Virus record (IMG/VR): IMGVR_UViG_3300024520_000287
Location: 1 to 34,025 of that record
DNA length: 34,025 nucleotides
Reading direction: 5' to 3' (one strand)
Source: a virus
How positions within the stretch are numbered: position 1 is the first letter of the stretch; each line of letters begins with the position of its first letter. Under the pieces are notes generated by a model. That model was given only the letters and a program-made list of their open reading frames with translations. It had not been told where the DNA came from and made no database searches. The translations under genes and the position numbers were made by a program. Shown one piece after another: positions 1 through 7,455 of this stretch.

Positions 1-141
1 GACGCTACGCCAAGGGAGGAAGGAGTCTACACAAGGGACTCCCAGAAACCCCAAAAAGCCTAGTATACTCCCCTTTTCAGCCTATTTAACCCCCCATACT
101 CCCTTCCCATACCCTCCTACCCTACTAAGGGCGACAGAATC

Positions 142-182
142 AGTTTCAGTTTCACCCCTAAGAAAGGGGGTGAAACGAAACT
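142..182. repeat. 16-bp inverted repeat (hairpin 1)
   Basis: GTTTCACCCC (149-158) pairs perfectly with GGGGTGAAAC (167-176) around an 8-nt loop. The outer arms AGTTTC (142-147) and GAAACT (177-182) extend the stem to 16 bp with one bulged A at 148. No T-run follows on either strand, so it is not a typical intrinsic terminator. Confidence 0.75.
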
Positions 183-203
183 CATTTCTTTTCATGGAGG
201 AAA

Positions 204-226
204 CCAGTTTCAAATCAAGAAACTGG
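204..226. repeat. 8-bp inverted repeat (hairpin 2)
   Basis: CCAGTTTC (204-211) pairs perfectly with GAAACTGG (219-226) around a 7-nt A-rich loop. It reuses the same core motif as hairpin 1. Confidence 0.65.
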
Positions 227-299
227 GAATGAAACTGCCTCCGTTGTTGTTGAACTAAGTACACAGCCCGAACCATGGGCTCGACTGAGGAGAGACAGA

Positions 300-452
300 A
301 TGGACGTCTACGACTATACCGACATCAAAGCCGACGCTGAGTACTACCAGGGTCAGGCACACTACCACTACAGCAAGGGCCACTGGGCTGAGGCTCGTAC
401 GGCCGCGTTGATCGCCGCGAACCTTATGCTCCTGTGGGTGAACCGCCCATGA
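300..452 (+). CDS. Hypothetical 50-aa protein upstream of helicase
   Basis: This short gene starts at ATG 300, behind a GAGGAG ribosome binding site 7 nt upstream. It ends with TGA at 450-452, which overlaps the helicase ATG at 449 as ATGA, so the two are probably translationally coupled. The product is rich in Tyr, His and Ala, with an amphipathic C-terminal half (roughly residues 28-46). No family is recognised. The good binding site and the 4-nt overlap are the main evidence that it is real. It would be the first gene of the helicase unit if transcription starts in the repeat region to its left. Confidence 0.7.
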   Translation: MDVYDYTDIKADAEYYQGQAHYHYSKGHWAEARTAALIAANLMLLWVNRP

Positions 453-1444
453 GTGTGAACGACTCTAGTTGGTTCACAGAAGCTGAGCTACACGACGTGG
501 AGCCGCCGCCGTTCTTGATCGACGGGGTAATCCCCCTGCGGTCTGTGAACATGTTCTTCGGTGAGTTCAACATTGGCAAGACGTTCATTGCCATGGACAT
601 GGCCGCGCACGTCTCTATAGGGAAGCCGTGGATCGGCAAGGACACCATGGAGGGCGACGTCTTGTACATCGCCTCCGAGGGTGACCCAGGTAACATGGGC
701 GTGCGCATGGAGGCGTGGCGCGAGTCACAGCAGATTGAGTTTCCTGTGCCCATGTTATTCTATACGGACGTGGTCTCGCTCATCAAGGACGCTGAAGAGT
801 TGATTGCTGGCTCCGTCGCTCGTGGCCTTCGGCCACGGCTTGTGGTCGTTGATACCTTGGCCATGGCGTTGGACGACAACGAGAATGACAACCAGGTGAT
901 GAACGACCTCATCAAGAAGCTTCGTAGCCTACAGGAGTACGAGGTTGACGGCGAGGTCTTTGAGATCGCTTGGCTGCTGGTTCACCACACCGGCTGGGAG
1001 AAGGGCCGCCCCCGCGGCGGTAGCTCCATGCCTGCTGGCCTGGACTACATCCTTGGACTGGAGGGGCTCACAGAGAACACTGTGAAGCTGTTCCACTACA
1101 AGGCCAAGAACTCGGCCAAGTTCAACCCTATGGTCTTCGAGACTGTCGAGTACGCTGACTCTGTCGTGTACGCGTACGTGCCCGAAGAGAGGGCGGCGAA
1201 GTTGCGCAAGTCCACAGGGGACTCAACTGCTGCCGGTGCTCACCGTGAGTTCGAGGAGTGGCTGGATAACTGGCCCGACGACGTTCCATTTTCACGTAGC
1301 ACCTACTCGGATGCTCTCAAGAAGATGAAGTACAAGGTCGACAAGAAGGCTGTCTCCGCAGCGTTCAGCACGTTCAACGATTTGATCGAGCTCGACTACA
1401 AGAAAGGTAATGAGGAATTCTTCCTCAAGGCAGGACACAAATGA
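449..1444 (+). CDS. RepA-like hexameric replicative helicase (AAA_25/RecA fold)
   Basis: A 331-residue P-loop ATPase of the RepA/RSF1010 and AAA_25 type, likely the phage replicative helicase. The Walker A motif GEFNIGKT is at residues 38-45 and a Walker B strand ends at Asp135 (LVVVDT). A downstream HHTGWEKG...GGSS region (about 179-192) matches the RecA-fold sensor/DNA-binding part of these helicases. The last 75 residues look like a small winged-helix tail. I prefer the ATG at 449, which overlaps the preceding stop, over the in-frame GTG at 434. Its stop overlaps the next ATG (ATGA at 1441-1444). Helicases of this type are often paired with primase-polymerases, and such a gene begins at the right edge of the window. 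Recombination or storage ATPase roles are less likely. Confidence 0.8.
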   Translation: MSVNDSSWFTEAELHDVEPPPFLIDGVIPLRSVNMFFGEFNIGKTFIAMDMAAHVSIGKPWIGKDTMEGDVLYIASEGDPGNMGVRMEAWRESQQIEFPVPMLFYTDVVSLIKDAEELIAGSVARGLRPRLVVVDTLAMALDDNENDNQVMNDLIKKLRSLQEYEVDGEVFEIAWLLVHHTGWEKGRPRGGSSMPAGLDYILGLEGLTENTVKLFHYKAKNSAKFNPMVFETVEYADSVVYAYVPEERAAKLRKSTGDSTAAGAHREFEEWLDNWPDDVPFSRSTYSDALKKMKYKVDKKAVSAAFSTFNDLIELDYKKGNEEFFLKAGHK

Positions 1445-2295
1445 ACGGACTAATCACAAGAGACGTAAAAGACTACGACCCGACGAACTCACGATCTGCA
1501 ATACTGGGTGGTAACACCATCCTGGTGAAGTGGTCGGACATCGAGCCCACAGAGGGACAGATCGACCCAAACTTCCTGGAGCATGTAAGGAGCTTCGGCA
1601 CCGGCATCAACCTGCGCATTCTGGGTGGTGCCAGCGCCCCAACCTGGCTGAACGTACCCACGTTCACCTATAACGAGGGCGTCTCCGGCAGAGCTTATGA
1701 CATGCCATACTGGTGGACCGAGCGTTATATGTCAGCGTGGGAGGTTCTGAACCTACGGCTGGAAAACATGCTGGGCGTCTGGGTAGACACCATCCATCTT
1801 ACGGGCGGGGGCACGCTATACGCGGAGCCATTCATCCGTTCGGTGTGGGCCAACAGGGACACCCTGCCCATCGGCATTGAGGAAGACCAAGCGGCGTTAC
1901 TGCGGATGCACAAGCAACAGACGGAAGCGTGGCCATACGGCTACACGGCACTCTCTGTGCACCCATGGCAGGGCCTGTCTGCTACAGGCACGCCCATATC
2001 CAGCTTACCTCTGGCTGTGGAGCACGCCTTAGCTGTGAAGCCCACATACGTGGGGGCACACAACCTGAGAGAGAACCCCACAGCAGCGATGCTCGCTCAG
2101 TGGGATGCCATCAAGGAGCTGCCTTTCAAGGCGTACTTCCAGACGGCCAACCCCACGAAGATTGATAACTGGGTCAAGGCCCTGGATCGAGGCATGGCGT
2201 ACGAGCCAGTGTTCATTGAGCTCAATCGTGACCTCAAGACATACTCAGTTGAGGCCATGGTTGACTTCATTCATCAGATGAAGAAGTGGGAATAA
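1441..2295 (+). CDS. TIM-barrel protein resembling clan GH-A glycoside hydrolases
   Basis: A 284-residue protein with alternating strands and helices typical of a TIM barrel. Early strands carry WSDIEPTEGQID (31-42) and LRILGGASAPTWL (58-70), close to the W-x-x-x-E-P-x-x-G and G-x-x-x-P-x-W-L patterns of GH5/GH35/GH42-like enzymes. Clan GH-A enzymes use one Glu at the end of strand 4 and one at strand 7. Here YAEP (Glu129) and FIEL (Glu260) fall at plausible places. There is no signal peptide or wall-binding domain, and the gene is ATGA-coupled to the helicase, so the product probably acts in the cytoplasm or is packaged. The fold is inferred from motifs. The substrate is unknown, and it could be a catalytically dead barrel. 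Confidence 0.5.
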   Translation: MNGLITRDVKDYDPTNSRSAILGGNTILVKWSDIEPTEGQIDPNFLEHVRSFGTGINLRILGGASAPTWLNVPTFTYNEGVSGRAYDMPYWWTERYMSAWEVLNLRLENMLGVWVDTIHLTGGGTLYAEPFIRSVWANRDTLPIGIEEDQAALLRMHKQQTEAWPYGYTALSVHPWQGLSATGTPISSLPLAVEHALAVKPTYVGAHNLRENPTAAMLAQWDAIKELPFKAYFQTANPTKIDNWVKALDRGMAYEPVFIELNRDLKTYSVEAMVDFIHQMKKWE

Positions 2296-2296
2296 A

Positions 2297-2740
2297 ATGG
2301 AGCTCACAGGCGTTGTACCTGATAACGGAATCAAAGTTACCCTGGAGGACATTATCAACTACGAGAACCACCCCGTCCACGGCGTGTTGTCGGATATGGC
2401 GGCGCTCGTAGCGAGCAAGGCCTCCGACTATGCTGACGACGAGAACGTATATTCAAACTTTGAGGGGGCCGCCCGCATTGCGGGTGTCTCCGTCGATGTC
2501 GTCTTCAATGTGATGATCGGCATCAAGATGGAGCGGCTACGGCAGCTCATGAGCGGCAAGAGCCCGAACCACGAAAGCTTGGAGGACACGCTGATGGACG
2601 CAGCGAATTACCTGGCTTTGTGGCAAGGGTACCGCCGCCAACAGGCGGACAAGCTCATGACCCGAGTGACCCAGTCACTTGGTAACCCCTCCACCTACAC
2701 GGAATACGAATATGAGCTTGACAAACTAGAAGGAGCGTGA
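2297..2740 (+). CDS. DUF1599/MazG-like all-alpha protein (nucleotide-associated)
   Basis: A 147-residue, almost wholly helical protein. The stretch from KASDYADDENVYSNFEGAAR (about 41-60) through IKMERLRQL and ESLEDTLMDAANYLALW (about 95-111) matches the pattern of DUF1599/DUF6378-type proteins, called nucleotide-modification-associated domain 1. That pattern is K-x-x-D-Y, an F-x-x-A patch, K-x-x-R-L, then E-x-x-x-D-x-x-x-D-x-x-x-Y. Acidic pairs like these bind Mg-nucleotide in the MazG/dUTPase all-alpha superfamily, so a role in nucleotide handling is reasonable. No activity can be assigned. It starts one base after the preceding stop. Confidence 0.55.
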   Translation: MELTGVVPDNGIKVTLEDIINYENHPVHGVLSDMAALVASKASDYADDENVYSNFEGAARIAGVSVDVVFNVMIGIKMERLRQLMSGKSPNHESLEDTLMDAANYLALWQGYRRQQADKLMTRVTQSLGNPSTYTEYEYELDKLEGA

Positions 2741-2746
2741 TATCAT
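2718..2746 (+). promoter_or_regulatory. Extended -10 sigma70-type promoter
   Basis: TTGACA at 2718-2723, a 17-bp spacer, then TATCAT at 2741-2746 preceded by TGA (extended -10). The predicted start near 2753 lies inside the next short gene, so this promoter would serve the terminase rather than that gene's own start. Confidence 0.6.
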
Positions 2747-2942
2747 GGATTTTGTATATTCAGTCGATCCCGACATCGTGATTACGGAAGTAGAGGATGA
2801 TGAGTCTGAACTCTCCATCTTTTACATCTTCCACGAAGGACTACAGATGGCTATCGCCTACGACGTAGCCGAAGCCAGAGAAGCAGCCGCAGAGGTCTAC
2901 GCCGCGATTACGGGCGAGGACCAGGAAGAGGAACCCTACTGA
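2745..2942 (+). CDS. Small acidic hypothetical protein
   Basis: A 65-residue, strongly acidic protein (many Asp and Glu, C-terminal EDQEEE). Its predicted pattern is strand-strand-helix: a hydrophobic beta hairpin around residues 26-40 and a long Ala-rich helix 41-56. A GGAG ribosome binding site at 2732-2735 lies 9 nt before the ATG. It ends 2 nt before the terminase GTG start. No family is recognised. Its place directly before the terminase and its acidity would allow a packaging accessory role, but that is only position-based inference. Confidence 0.55.
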   Translation: MDFVYSVDPDIVITEVEDDESELSIFYIFHEGLQMAIAYDVAEAREAAAEVYAAITGEDQEEEPY

Positions 2943-2944
2943 CT

Positions 2945-4810
2945 GTGACCAAGAAGACAAAGACCTCTCGGTCTGGAAAGATCAAGGCCCAAACCTTCAA
3001 AGTTGTTAGAGATTTACCCGATGTCTATCTGCCTCCACCGCCCGCATCCAAAGGCACAGCTGCCTGGAAGGTGTGGGCGAAGGAGTCATTTCTAGAGCTC
3101 CTCCGACAAGGCTTCTCCATCCAGGGGGCCGTCGATTTCCTCGGCGTGTCTCGTGGGTGGTGGGAGAAGAACGGGGACCGAGACCCTGAGTGGAAGGAGC
3201 TGGCACAGGCCATCCGTCAGGGCGATGACCCTGCCCTGGACGAGAACAACCGCGACTGGCCGGACATCTCTTGGATGTCGTACAGCCAGTTCTCGGAAGA
3301 GTATCTCGGCCTGAAGGTGTTCCCCCACCAGCAGGGCATCGTGGATGCACTTGAAGATACAAACGTGAACAAAGTGATCGTCAACGGATTCCCTGAGTCA
3401 GGGAAGAGTACGCATGTCAGTCTGGGCTACGTGCTGTACAAGCTCTGCCTCAACCCTGATACCCGTGTGGCCATCGTATCGAAGAGCACCTCCAAAGCCC
3501 AGGATATTCTCCGACGAGTCAAGAGGTACATGACCGAGGAGCACCTCTATGACAATACCAAACGGAACCTTATCCAGGACTTCAAAGGTTTCAAACCGGA
3601 CTCTCATTCTAGTCACCGATGGGACGCTGAGCAGATTACTATCCGTCAGAGACGATCTGGTGAACGAGACCCTTCTATCCAGGCTCTCGGTATTGGCGCG
3701 CAAATCTACGGGTCACGACTTGACCTTCTCCTACTGGACGACGCCCTGACCCTAGAGAACCAGATGACGGAGAACCGTCGCAACAACCTCGACTCCTGGT
3801 TCCTCCAGGAAGCATCCTCCCGCGCACACAAGGGAGAGATCGTTGTCGTTGGTACTCGTGTGCACCCACAGGACAACTTCCGCTCGTGGAAGGAAGCCTG
3901 GGCAGAGGACCCACACGCAGCCTTCGTGGACATCCCCGCCATCGTTGGCGAGGGTGACGAAGAGGAGTCCACCTGGCCGGACTACTGGCCGCTCGACGGC
4001 AAGATGATTACCGACGAGTTCAACAACCGCGAGTACTACCAGAAGGGCATGCGCGACATCCGCACGGAGATGGAGTCTCTGGGTGTGTGGCGCTGGCGCC
4101 TTGTATATCAGCAAGAGGATGTGGGCGACGACGCCACCATCTTCTCACAAGACATGATCGACCGAGCCCTTGAGCTTGGTGAGACACGAATGTTAGGACA
4201 GGTACACCCACATGAAATCCTCATCCTCGGAATCGACCCCGCATTATCTGGACGTGCTGCATCGTTGGTCCTTGCCTACGATCCACGAACCAGAGTGCGC
4301 ACAGTCGTTGACCTCCTCGTCACAGACAAGCTTGGCGCTACCGGAATTCGCGAAAAGCTCATGTACATGTTCTGGGAAAAGTATCACCCCCAACGAACCC
4401 TCATCGAGGTAAACTATGCACCAACTCTCATGGGAGATGACGTCCTCAAGTCCAGAGCAAGAGCTGCTGGCACTGTCCTGCTGCCTCACACGACTTACGG
4501 AAGAGGACGTAAGCGAGGATCAATCAACGACGAAGAATACGGTATTGCGGCCGTGGCGCCCCTGTTCGGGGGTGGCCTGTACTGTCTACCGTCAGCTACA
4601 CCGCAGGACAGAAAGAGACTCGAACCCCTTATCGCAGATATGCAAGCCTTCCCCTACTCCGACACAAAAGACGCTCTGGTAGCTCTATGGATCGCAGAGG
4701 GCGAAGTGCCCACCATCGCGGCCAAGCCGCTCGACATTGAGCAGACCATCAACTCACGTAACCTCCCCCCAGGGATCGCACGCAGATTGCGACGTGGAAG
4801 AGGGGGTTGA
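2945..4810 (+). CDS. terL: Terminase large subunit with fused N-terminal HTH
   Basis: DNA-packaging motor of 621 residues. Residues 49-90 form a helix-turn-helix of the kind found in terminase small subunits (FLELLRQGFSIQGAVDFLGV followed by a Trp-rich turn). The ATPase part has a Walker A variant GFPESGKS (148-155) and Walker B LLLLDD (261-266). The RNase H-like nuclease part has GIDPALSG (Asp431), TLIEVN (Glu488) and YSDTKDAL (Asp573/Asp576). No separate small subunit gene is visible, so this HTH may replace it. The start is GTG, with only a weak distant AGGA behind it. The stop TGA is embedded in the -35 box of the next promoter. Confidence 0.9.
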   Translation: MTKKTKTSRSGKIKAQTFKVVRDLPDVYLPPPPASKGTAAWKVWAKESFLELLRQGFSIQGAVDFLGVSRGWWEKNGDRDPEWKELAQAIRQGDDPALDENNRDWPDISWMSYSQFSEEYLGLKVFPHQQGIVDALEDTNVNKVIVNGFPESGKSTHVSLGYVLYKLCLNPDTRVAIVSKSTSKAQDILRRVKRYMTEEHLYDNTKRNLIQDFKGFKPDSHSSHRWDAEQITIRQRRSGERDPSIQALGIGAQIYGSRLDLLLLDDALTLENQMTENRRNNLDSWFLQEASSRAHKGEIVVVGTRVHPQDNFRSWKEAWAEDPHAAFVDIPAIVGEGDEEESTWPDYWPLDGKMITDEFNNREYYQKGMRDIRTEMESLGVWRWRLVYQQEDVGDDATIFSQDMIDRALELGETRMLGQVHPHEILILGIDPALSGRAASLVLAYDPRTRVRTVVDLLVTDKLGATGIREKLMYMFWEKYHPQRTLIEVNYAPTLMGDDVLKSRARAAGTVLLPHTTYGRGRKRGSINDEEYGIAAVAPLFGGGLYCLPSATPQDRKRLEPLIADMQAFPYSDTKDALVALWIAEGEVPTIAAKPLDIEQTINSRNLPPGIARRLRRGRGG

Positions 4811-4835
4811 CAAATGCTGGGAAGTGTGCTATAGT
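4807..4835 (+). promoter_or_regulatory. Extended -10 sigma70-type promoter before portal unit
   Basis: TTGACA at 4807-4812, a 17-bp spacer, TGC, then TATAGT at 4830-4835. The terminase stop TGA (4808-4810) is part of the -35 box. The expected transcription start is about 4842-4843, at or one base before the ATG of the next gene. Confidence 0.8.
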
Positions 4836-4842
4836 GGAGCCA

Positions 4843-4992
4843 ATGAAAGCAACGTGGTTGGTAGTTCACCCCGAATCTATGCTTTACGCGCTTGAACTGG
4901 TAGAACAGGGTGAGCGCGCTATTGACGTTATGGAGAAGGTAGTAGACTGGGCCCACAGTAGCATGGAGGATGACGACGACGATGCCGAGTAG
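4843..4992 (+). CDS. Small hypothetical protein, predicted leaderless
   Basis: A 49-residue protein with two short amphipathic helices around a VVDWAH segment and a run of Asp at the C-terminus. The ATG at 4843 lies 7 nt after the -10 box of a very good promoter, so its mRNA would begin at or next to the start codon. A GGAG at 4836-4839 is too close to serve as a normal ribosome binding site. Its 3' end overlaps the portal start region, which suggests coupling. No family is recognised. A longer reading from a TTG at 4807 is unlikely, since that codon is the -35 box. Confidence 0.6.
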   Translation: MKATWLVVHPESMLYALELVEQGERAIDVMEKVVDWAHSSMEDDDDDAE

Positions 4993-6847
4993 TAATCTAG
5001 AGACCCTAGCGACGGTCTCACCCGAAACTTCACTGTTCCAGGCGCAAGCCGTGGACCAGTCCTACTCTGGGTTTGAGGTCAAGCTGGCAGAGACTAGTGA
5101 CTGGACTCGCCGTGACCTCCTGATCGAAGCCCACGCTGAGTGGAAGGACCGTGTCAAAGACATCACACGAGTCATCAACGGTGAGTGGTACCGTGTCTGG
5201 CCTGACCTGACGCGCGAGCCCCTCGCCCCGACTGTGGCCAACACCATCGAACTCGGTGTGTCACACTTTGCATCTATTGGCGGCTCCATGGTACCATCCA
5301 TTCGTGTGCCCATCCCCCATATGGAAAGTGGACCCGAAGGGTATCGAGGCGCGGCGAAGCGTGAGCGTAGGCTCCGCGAGATCGAGAACGCCTCGAATAT
5401 CAACAAGAAGCTAGCACAGTGGTTCGGGGACTACGCTGGTACCGGAGCCGCCGCCGCTTTCGTGTGGACCGACTTCACCAAGGACCCCGAGATGCGGAAC
5501 CCAGAAATCCACCGCCTTGACCCTCGCCACTACTACCCTGTGGTCAATCCGCAGGGCGAGGTAATTGAGTGCCTTGTGGCCCGTAAGATACACTCATACG
5601 AACTCACGAGAAACCATCCTGAGATCAATGCGGAGCTGGACTCCAATTCAATCGTAGAAGAGTGGTACTGGTTCGAGAGAACCCGCTTACGCCACATGCT
5701 CGTTGACGTGTCCCCGAAGGGGCGACAGGAAAACCGAGGGTGGACTCTTGTAGACGTGGAGAACCCCATGGGCGTCGTGCCTGTGGTGGAGATTCCACGT
5801 TCATCCTTTGATGGTGAGCGCCGAGGTATGCACGACCAAACCGTGCATATCCTCCGCGTCCAGCATCATCTGATGGCCCTGACTATCGAACGTACCGAGG
5901 AAGAGACCTACCCCGCAGTTGCTGGGTACGACGTCGAAGGCCTAGACACCTTCGGCCCTGGTGCCACCCTGACCTATCGCTCAAGCGAGGGTAAGGTGGA
6001 CAGGTTCAGCCCGACAAGCCATTTCGATGTCAAGGACCTTATCGCACGCCTGGAGGACCAAGCACGTACGCAGTCTGTTTACCCACAGCAGCTGATTGGT
6101 GAACCAGGAGCATCCATCGCCTCAGGCCGAGCCATCACGGCCAGCACTGGGGCCTTGGATGCGCGACTTGCCCAGACCCACCGAGACTTTGAGTGGTTCC
6201 TGGAGCGAGTATCTGGCCTCGTCTTGCGTGTAGACGAGAACTTCTGCCAAGGTTCCAAGACGATCTACGGAGACTCTCATGACAGAAAGAAGCCCGAAAC
6301 CTTCAACCCCGAGCGAGATATCGCCGGAGCTTACGAGGTGGTGCGCTCTTACGGACTGGGCGCAGGATCAGACCCCACCAATAGAGAGACCAGGCTGCAA
6401 CTGCACCTGTCCTCAGGACTCATCTCCAAGCTGCGAGCGAGAGACGAGCTAGACTTCCTTGAAGACTCCGAGGCCGAAGAGAAACAGGTCCAGAAGGAGC
6501 AAATGATCCTTGCTGTGTCCCAAGGTATCGTGGCGCAGGCCGCACAGGGGGGCACAGAAATCGCCCTCATGTACTTCAACCTATTGAACGACCCCGATCT
6601 CACTATGGAGGAAGTCCTTGTCAAGCTCTATGAAGAACAACAGGAGGCAGCTCAAGCCGCGGCCGCCGCTCAGCAGGGAGGAGCTGGAGGTTCTGTCGCG
6701 GGCAACGATCCCCTCCAAGCCATCTCGGCCGCCGAAGGACTCTCCCGAGGGGGGATTCCTGGCAACGCTGAGAGCCTACCTGCATCGGCAGGCCTTCCGT
6801 CTCTACCTGGAGTGTTGGGCCCTGGCGCGCCAGCTCAGGTGGCGTAG
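4982..6847 (+). CDS. Portal protein
   Basis: About 621 residues. It follows the terminase and has a portal-like build: an N-terminal alpha/beta part, a central wing with DPRHYYPVV-type strands, and a long helical region through HILRVQHHLMALTIER. This continues to a clip/stem segment (ARLEDQARTQSVYPQQLIGE) with conserved GASIASGRAI, and then a C-terminal tail. The last 90 residues are Ala, Gly, Gln and Pro rich and probably disordered. It would form the dodecameric ring through which DNA enters and leaves the capsid. I prefer ATG 4982, which has a GGAGGA motif at 4965-4970, over the in-frame ATG at 4970, which touches that motif. The stop directly abuts the next ATG. Confidence 0.8.
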   Translation: MPSSNLETLATVSPETSLFQAQAVDQSYSGFEVKLAETSDWTRRDLLIEAHAEWKDRVKDITRVINGEWYRVWPDLTREPLAPTVANTIELGVSHFASIGGSMVPSIRVPIPHMESGPEGYRGAAKRERRLREIENASNINKKLAQWFGDYAGTGAAAAFVWTDFTKDPEMRNPEIHRLDPRHYYPVVNPQGEVIECLVARKIHSYELTRNHPEINAELDSNSIVEEWYWFERTRLRHMLVDVSPKGRQENRGWTLVDVENPMGVVPVVEIPRSSFDGERRGMHDQTVHILRVQHHLMALTIERTEEETYPAVAGYDVEGLDTFGPGATLTYRSSEGKVDRFSPTSHFDVKDLIARLEDQARTQSVYPQQLIGEPGASIASGRAITASTGALDARLAQTHRDFEWFLERVSGLVLRVDENFCQGSKTIYGDSHDRKKPETFNPERDIAGAYEVVRSYGLGAGSDPTNRETRLQLHLSSGLISKLRARDELDFLEDSEAEEKQVQKEQMILAVSQGIVAQAAQGGTEIALMYFNLLNDPDLTMEEVLVKLYEEQQEAAQAAAAAQQGGAGGSVAGNDPLQAISAAEGLSRGGIPGNAESLPASAGLPSLPGVLGPGAPAQVA

Positions 6848-7339
6848 ATGAAAACCGTCCATCTTTCACGCTATCTCGATACCGCTGGTAATGGGACTGG
6901 CACCAAGAACGCTGTAGGTAACTACGCTGGTGCTGTGGAAGAGTTTTACATCGAGCCTGGGGCTGGTGAGGTCTTCACTATCACTCGCATGATTGTGACC
7001 ATCGAGGATACTGGTGGTGGTACTGCGCAGGAGTATGGCAACATTGGGGCAGCACTCACGAACGGCATCGAGGTCATTGTCGAGAATGAGCATGGCACGA
7101 CCATCATGGACCTTACAGACGGTGTGCCTGTCAAGTCCAACGGGGACTGGGCTCGCCTGTGCTACGACGTCAACTGGCTTGACAAAGGTTCAGGCAATGA
7201 CTACATCACTGTCCGGTGGACCTTCGCCAAATCAGGTAAGGATATTGTCTTGGAAGAAGGACAGCGCCTGACCGTACAGCTGAACGACAGCTTTGTTGGG
7301 CTCATTACCCACTACTTCCTGGTACAGGGGACCCAATGA
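6848..7339 (+). CDS. Beta-rich virion-associated protein (hypothetical)
   Basis: A 163-residue protein with a high share of beta strands, Gly and Thr, and no cysteine pairs or signal peptide. The pattern of short strands such as FTITRMIVTIED, IEVIVENEH and YITVRWTFAK suggests a beta-sandwich, as in decoration or neck proteins. It begins at the codon after the portal stop and ends in an ATGA overlap with the following small gene, so it belongs to the portal operon. No specific family is recognised, and a virion role is inferred from position and fold type. Confidence 0.6.
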   Translation: MKTVHLSRYLDTAGNGTGTKNAVGNYAGAVEEFYIEPGAGEVFTITRMIVTIEDTGGGTAQEYGNIGAALTNGIEVIVENEHGTTIMDLTDGVPVKSNGDWARLCYDVNWLDKGSGNDYITVRWTFAKSGKDIVLEEGQRLTVQLNDSFVGLITHYFLVQGTQ

Positions 7340-7455
7340 TCGAATTCATCGACACCGCCCTACTCCTCATCATCCTCTATCATGTGCTACCCGATATCAA
7401 AGGGAAGCTTCGCAGCCGCCTAATCAACAGGAGAAACCGTGCCCTCCGCAAGTGA
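7336..7455 (+). CDS. 39-aa single-span membrane protein
   Basis: A short gene starting at ATG 7336, overlapping the preceding stop as ATGA. Residues 4-18 are a hydrophobic helix (FIDTALLLIILYHVL). The rest is strongly basic (KGKLRSRLINRRNRALRK), as expected for a small inner-membrane protein with a cytoplasmic tail. It overlaps the next gene by 17 nt. No family is recognised. A membrane or virion-internal role linked to DNA entry is possible but unproven. Confidence 0.55.
   Translation: MIEFIDTALLLIILYHVLPDIKGKLRSRLINRRNRALRK

Larger units (their letters stand above)
141..237. repeat. CAGTTTC/GAAACTG iteron-like cluster
   Basis: CAGTTTC occurs at 141-147, 147-153 and 205-211. Its complement GAAACTG occurs at 219-225 and 231-237, and the shorter GAAAC(G/T) at 172-177 and 177-182. 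Seven related copies in under 100 bp, in both orientations, is far above chance. Such clusters usually bind an initiator or a repressor. Which one applies is not shown by the sequence. Confidence 0.6.
1..299. other. Gene-poor region with repeats; candidate origin or operator
   Basis: I see no convincing gene here. All three forward frames are open at position 1 and close at about 63, 88 and 231, so the 3' end of a gene entering from the left may lie here, but its frame cannot be chosen. From about 64 to 125 the + strand is very pyrimidine rich, with repeated ATACTCCC and ATACCCTCC units. From 141 to 237 there are two hairpins and six or seven copies of a CAGTTTC/GAAACTG motif. The stretch lies just before a small gene and a RepA-like helicase, the usual place for a phage or plasmid origin or an early operator. 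A TATACT box at 64-69 has no matching -35, so I do not call a promoter. Confidence 0.5.

Noticed and set aside
82-276. Open frame of 64 codons on the - strand through the repeat region
   Set aside because: It runs through the hairpins and pyrimidine tract, has no ribosome binding site and odd composition.
7179-7207. TTGACA box with a 17-bp downstream site
   Set aside because: The -10 position reads TACATC, a poor match, and lies inside a coding gene.
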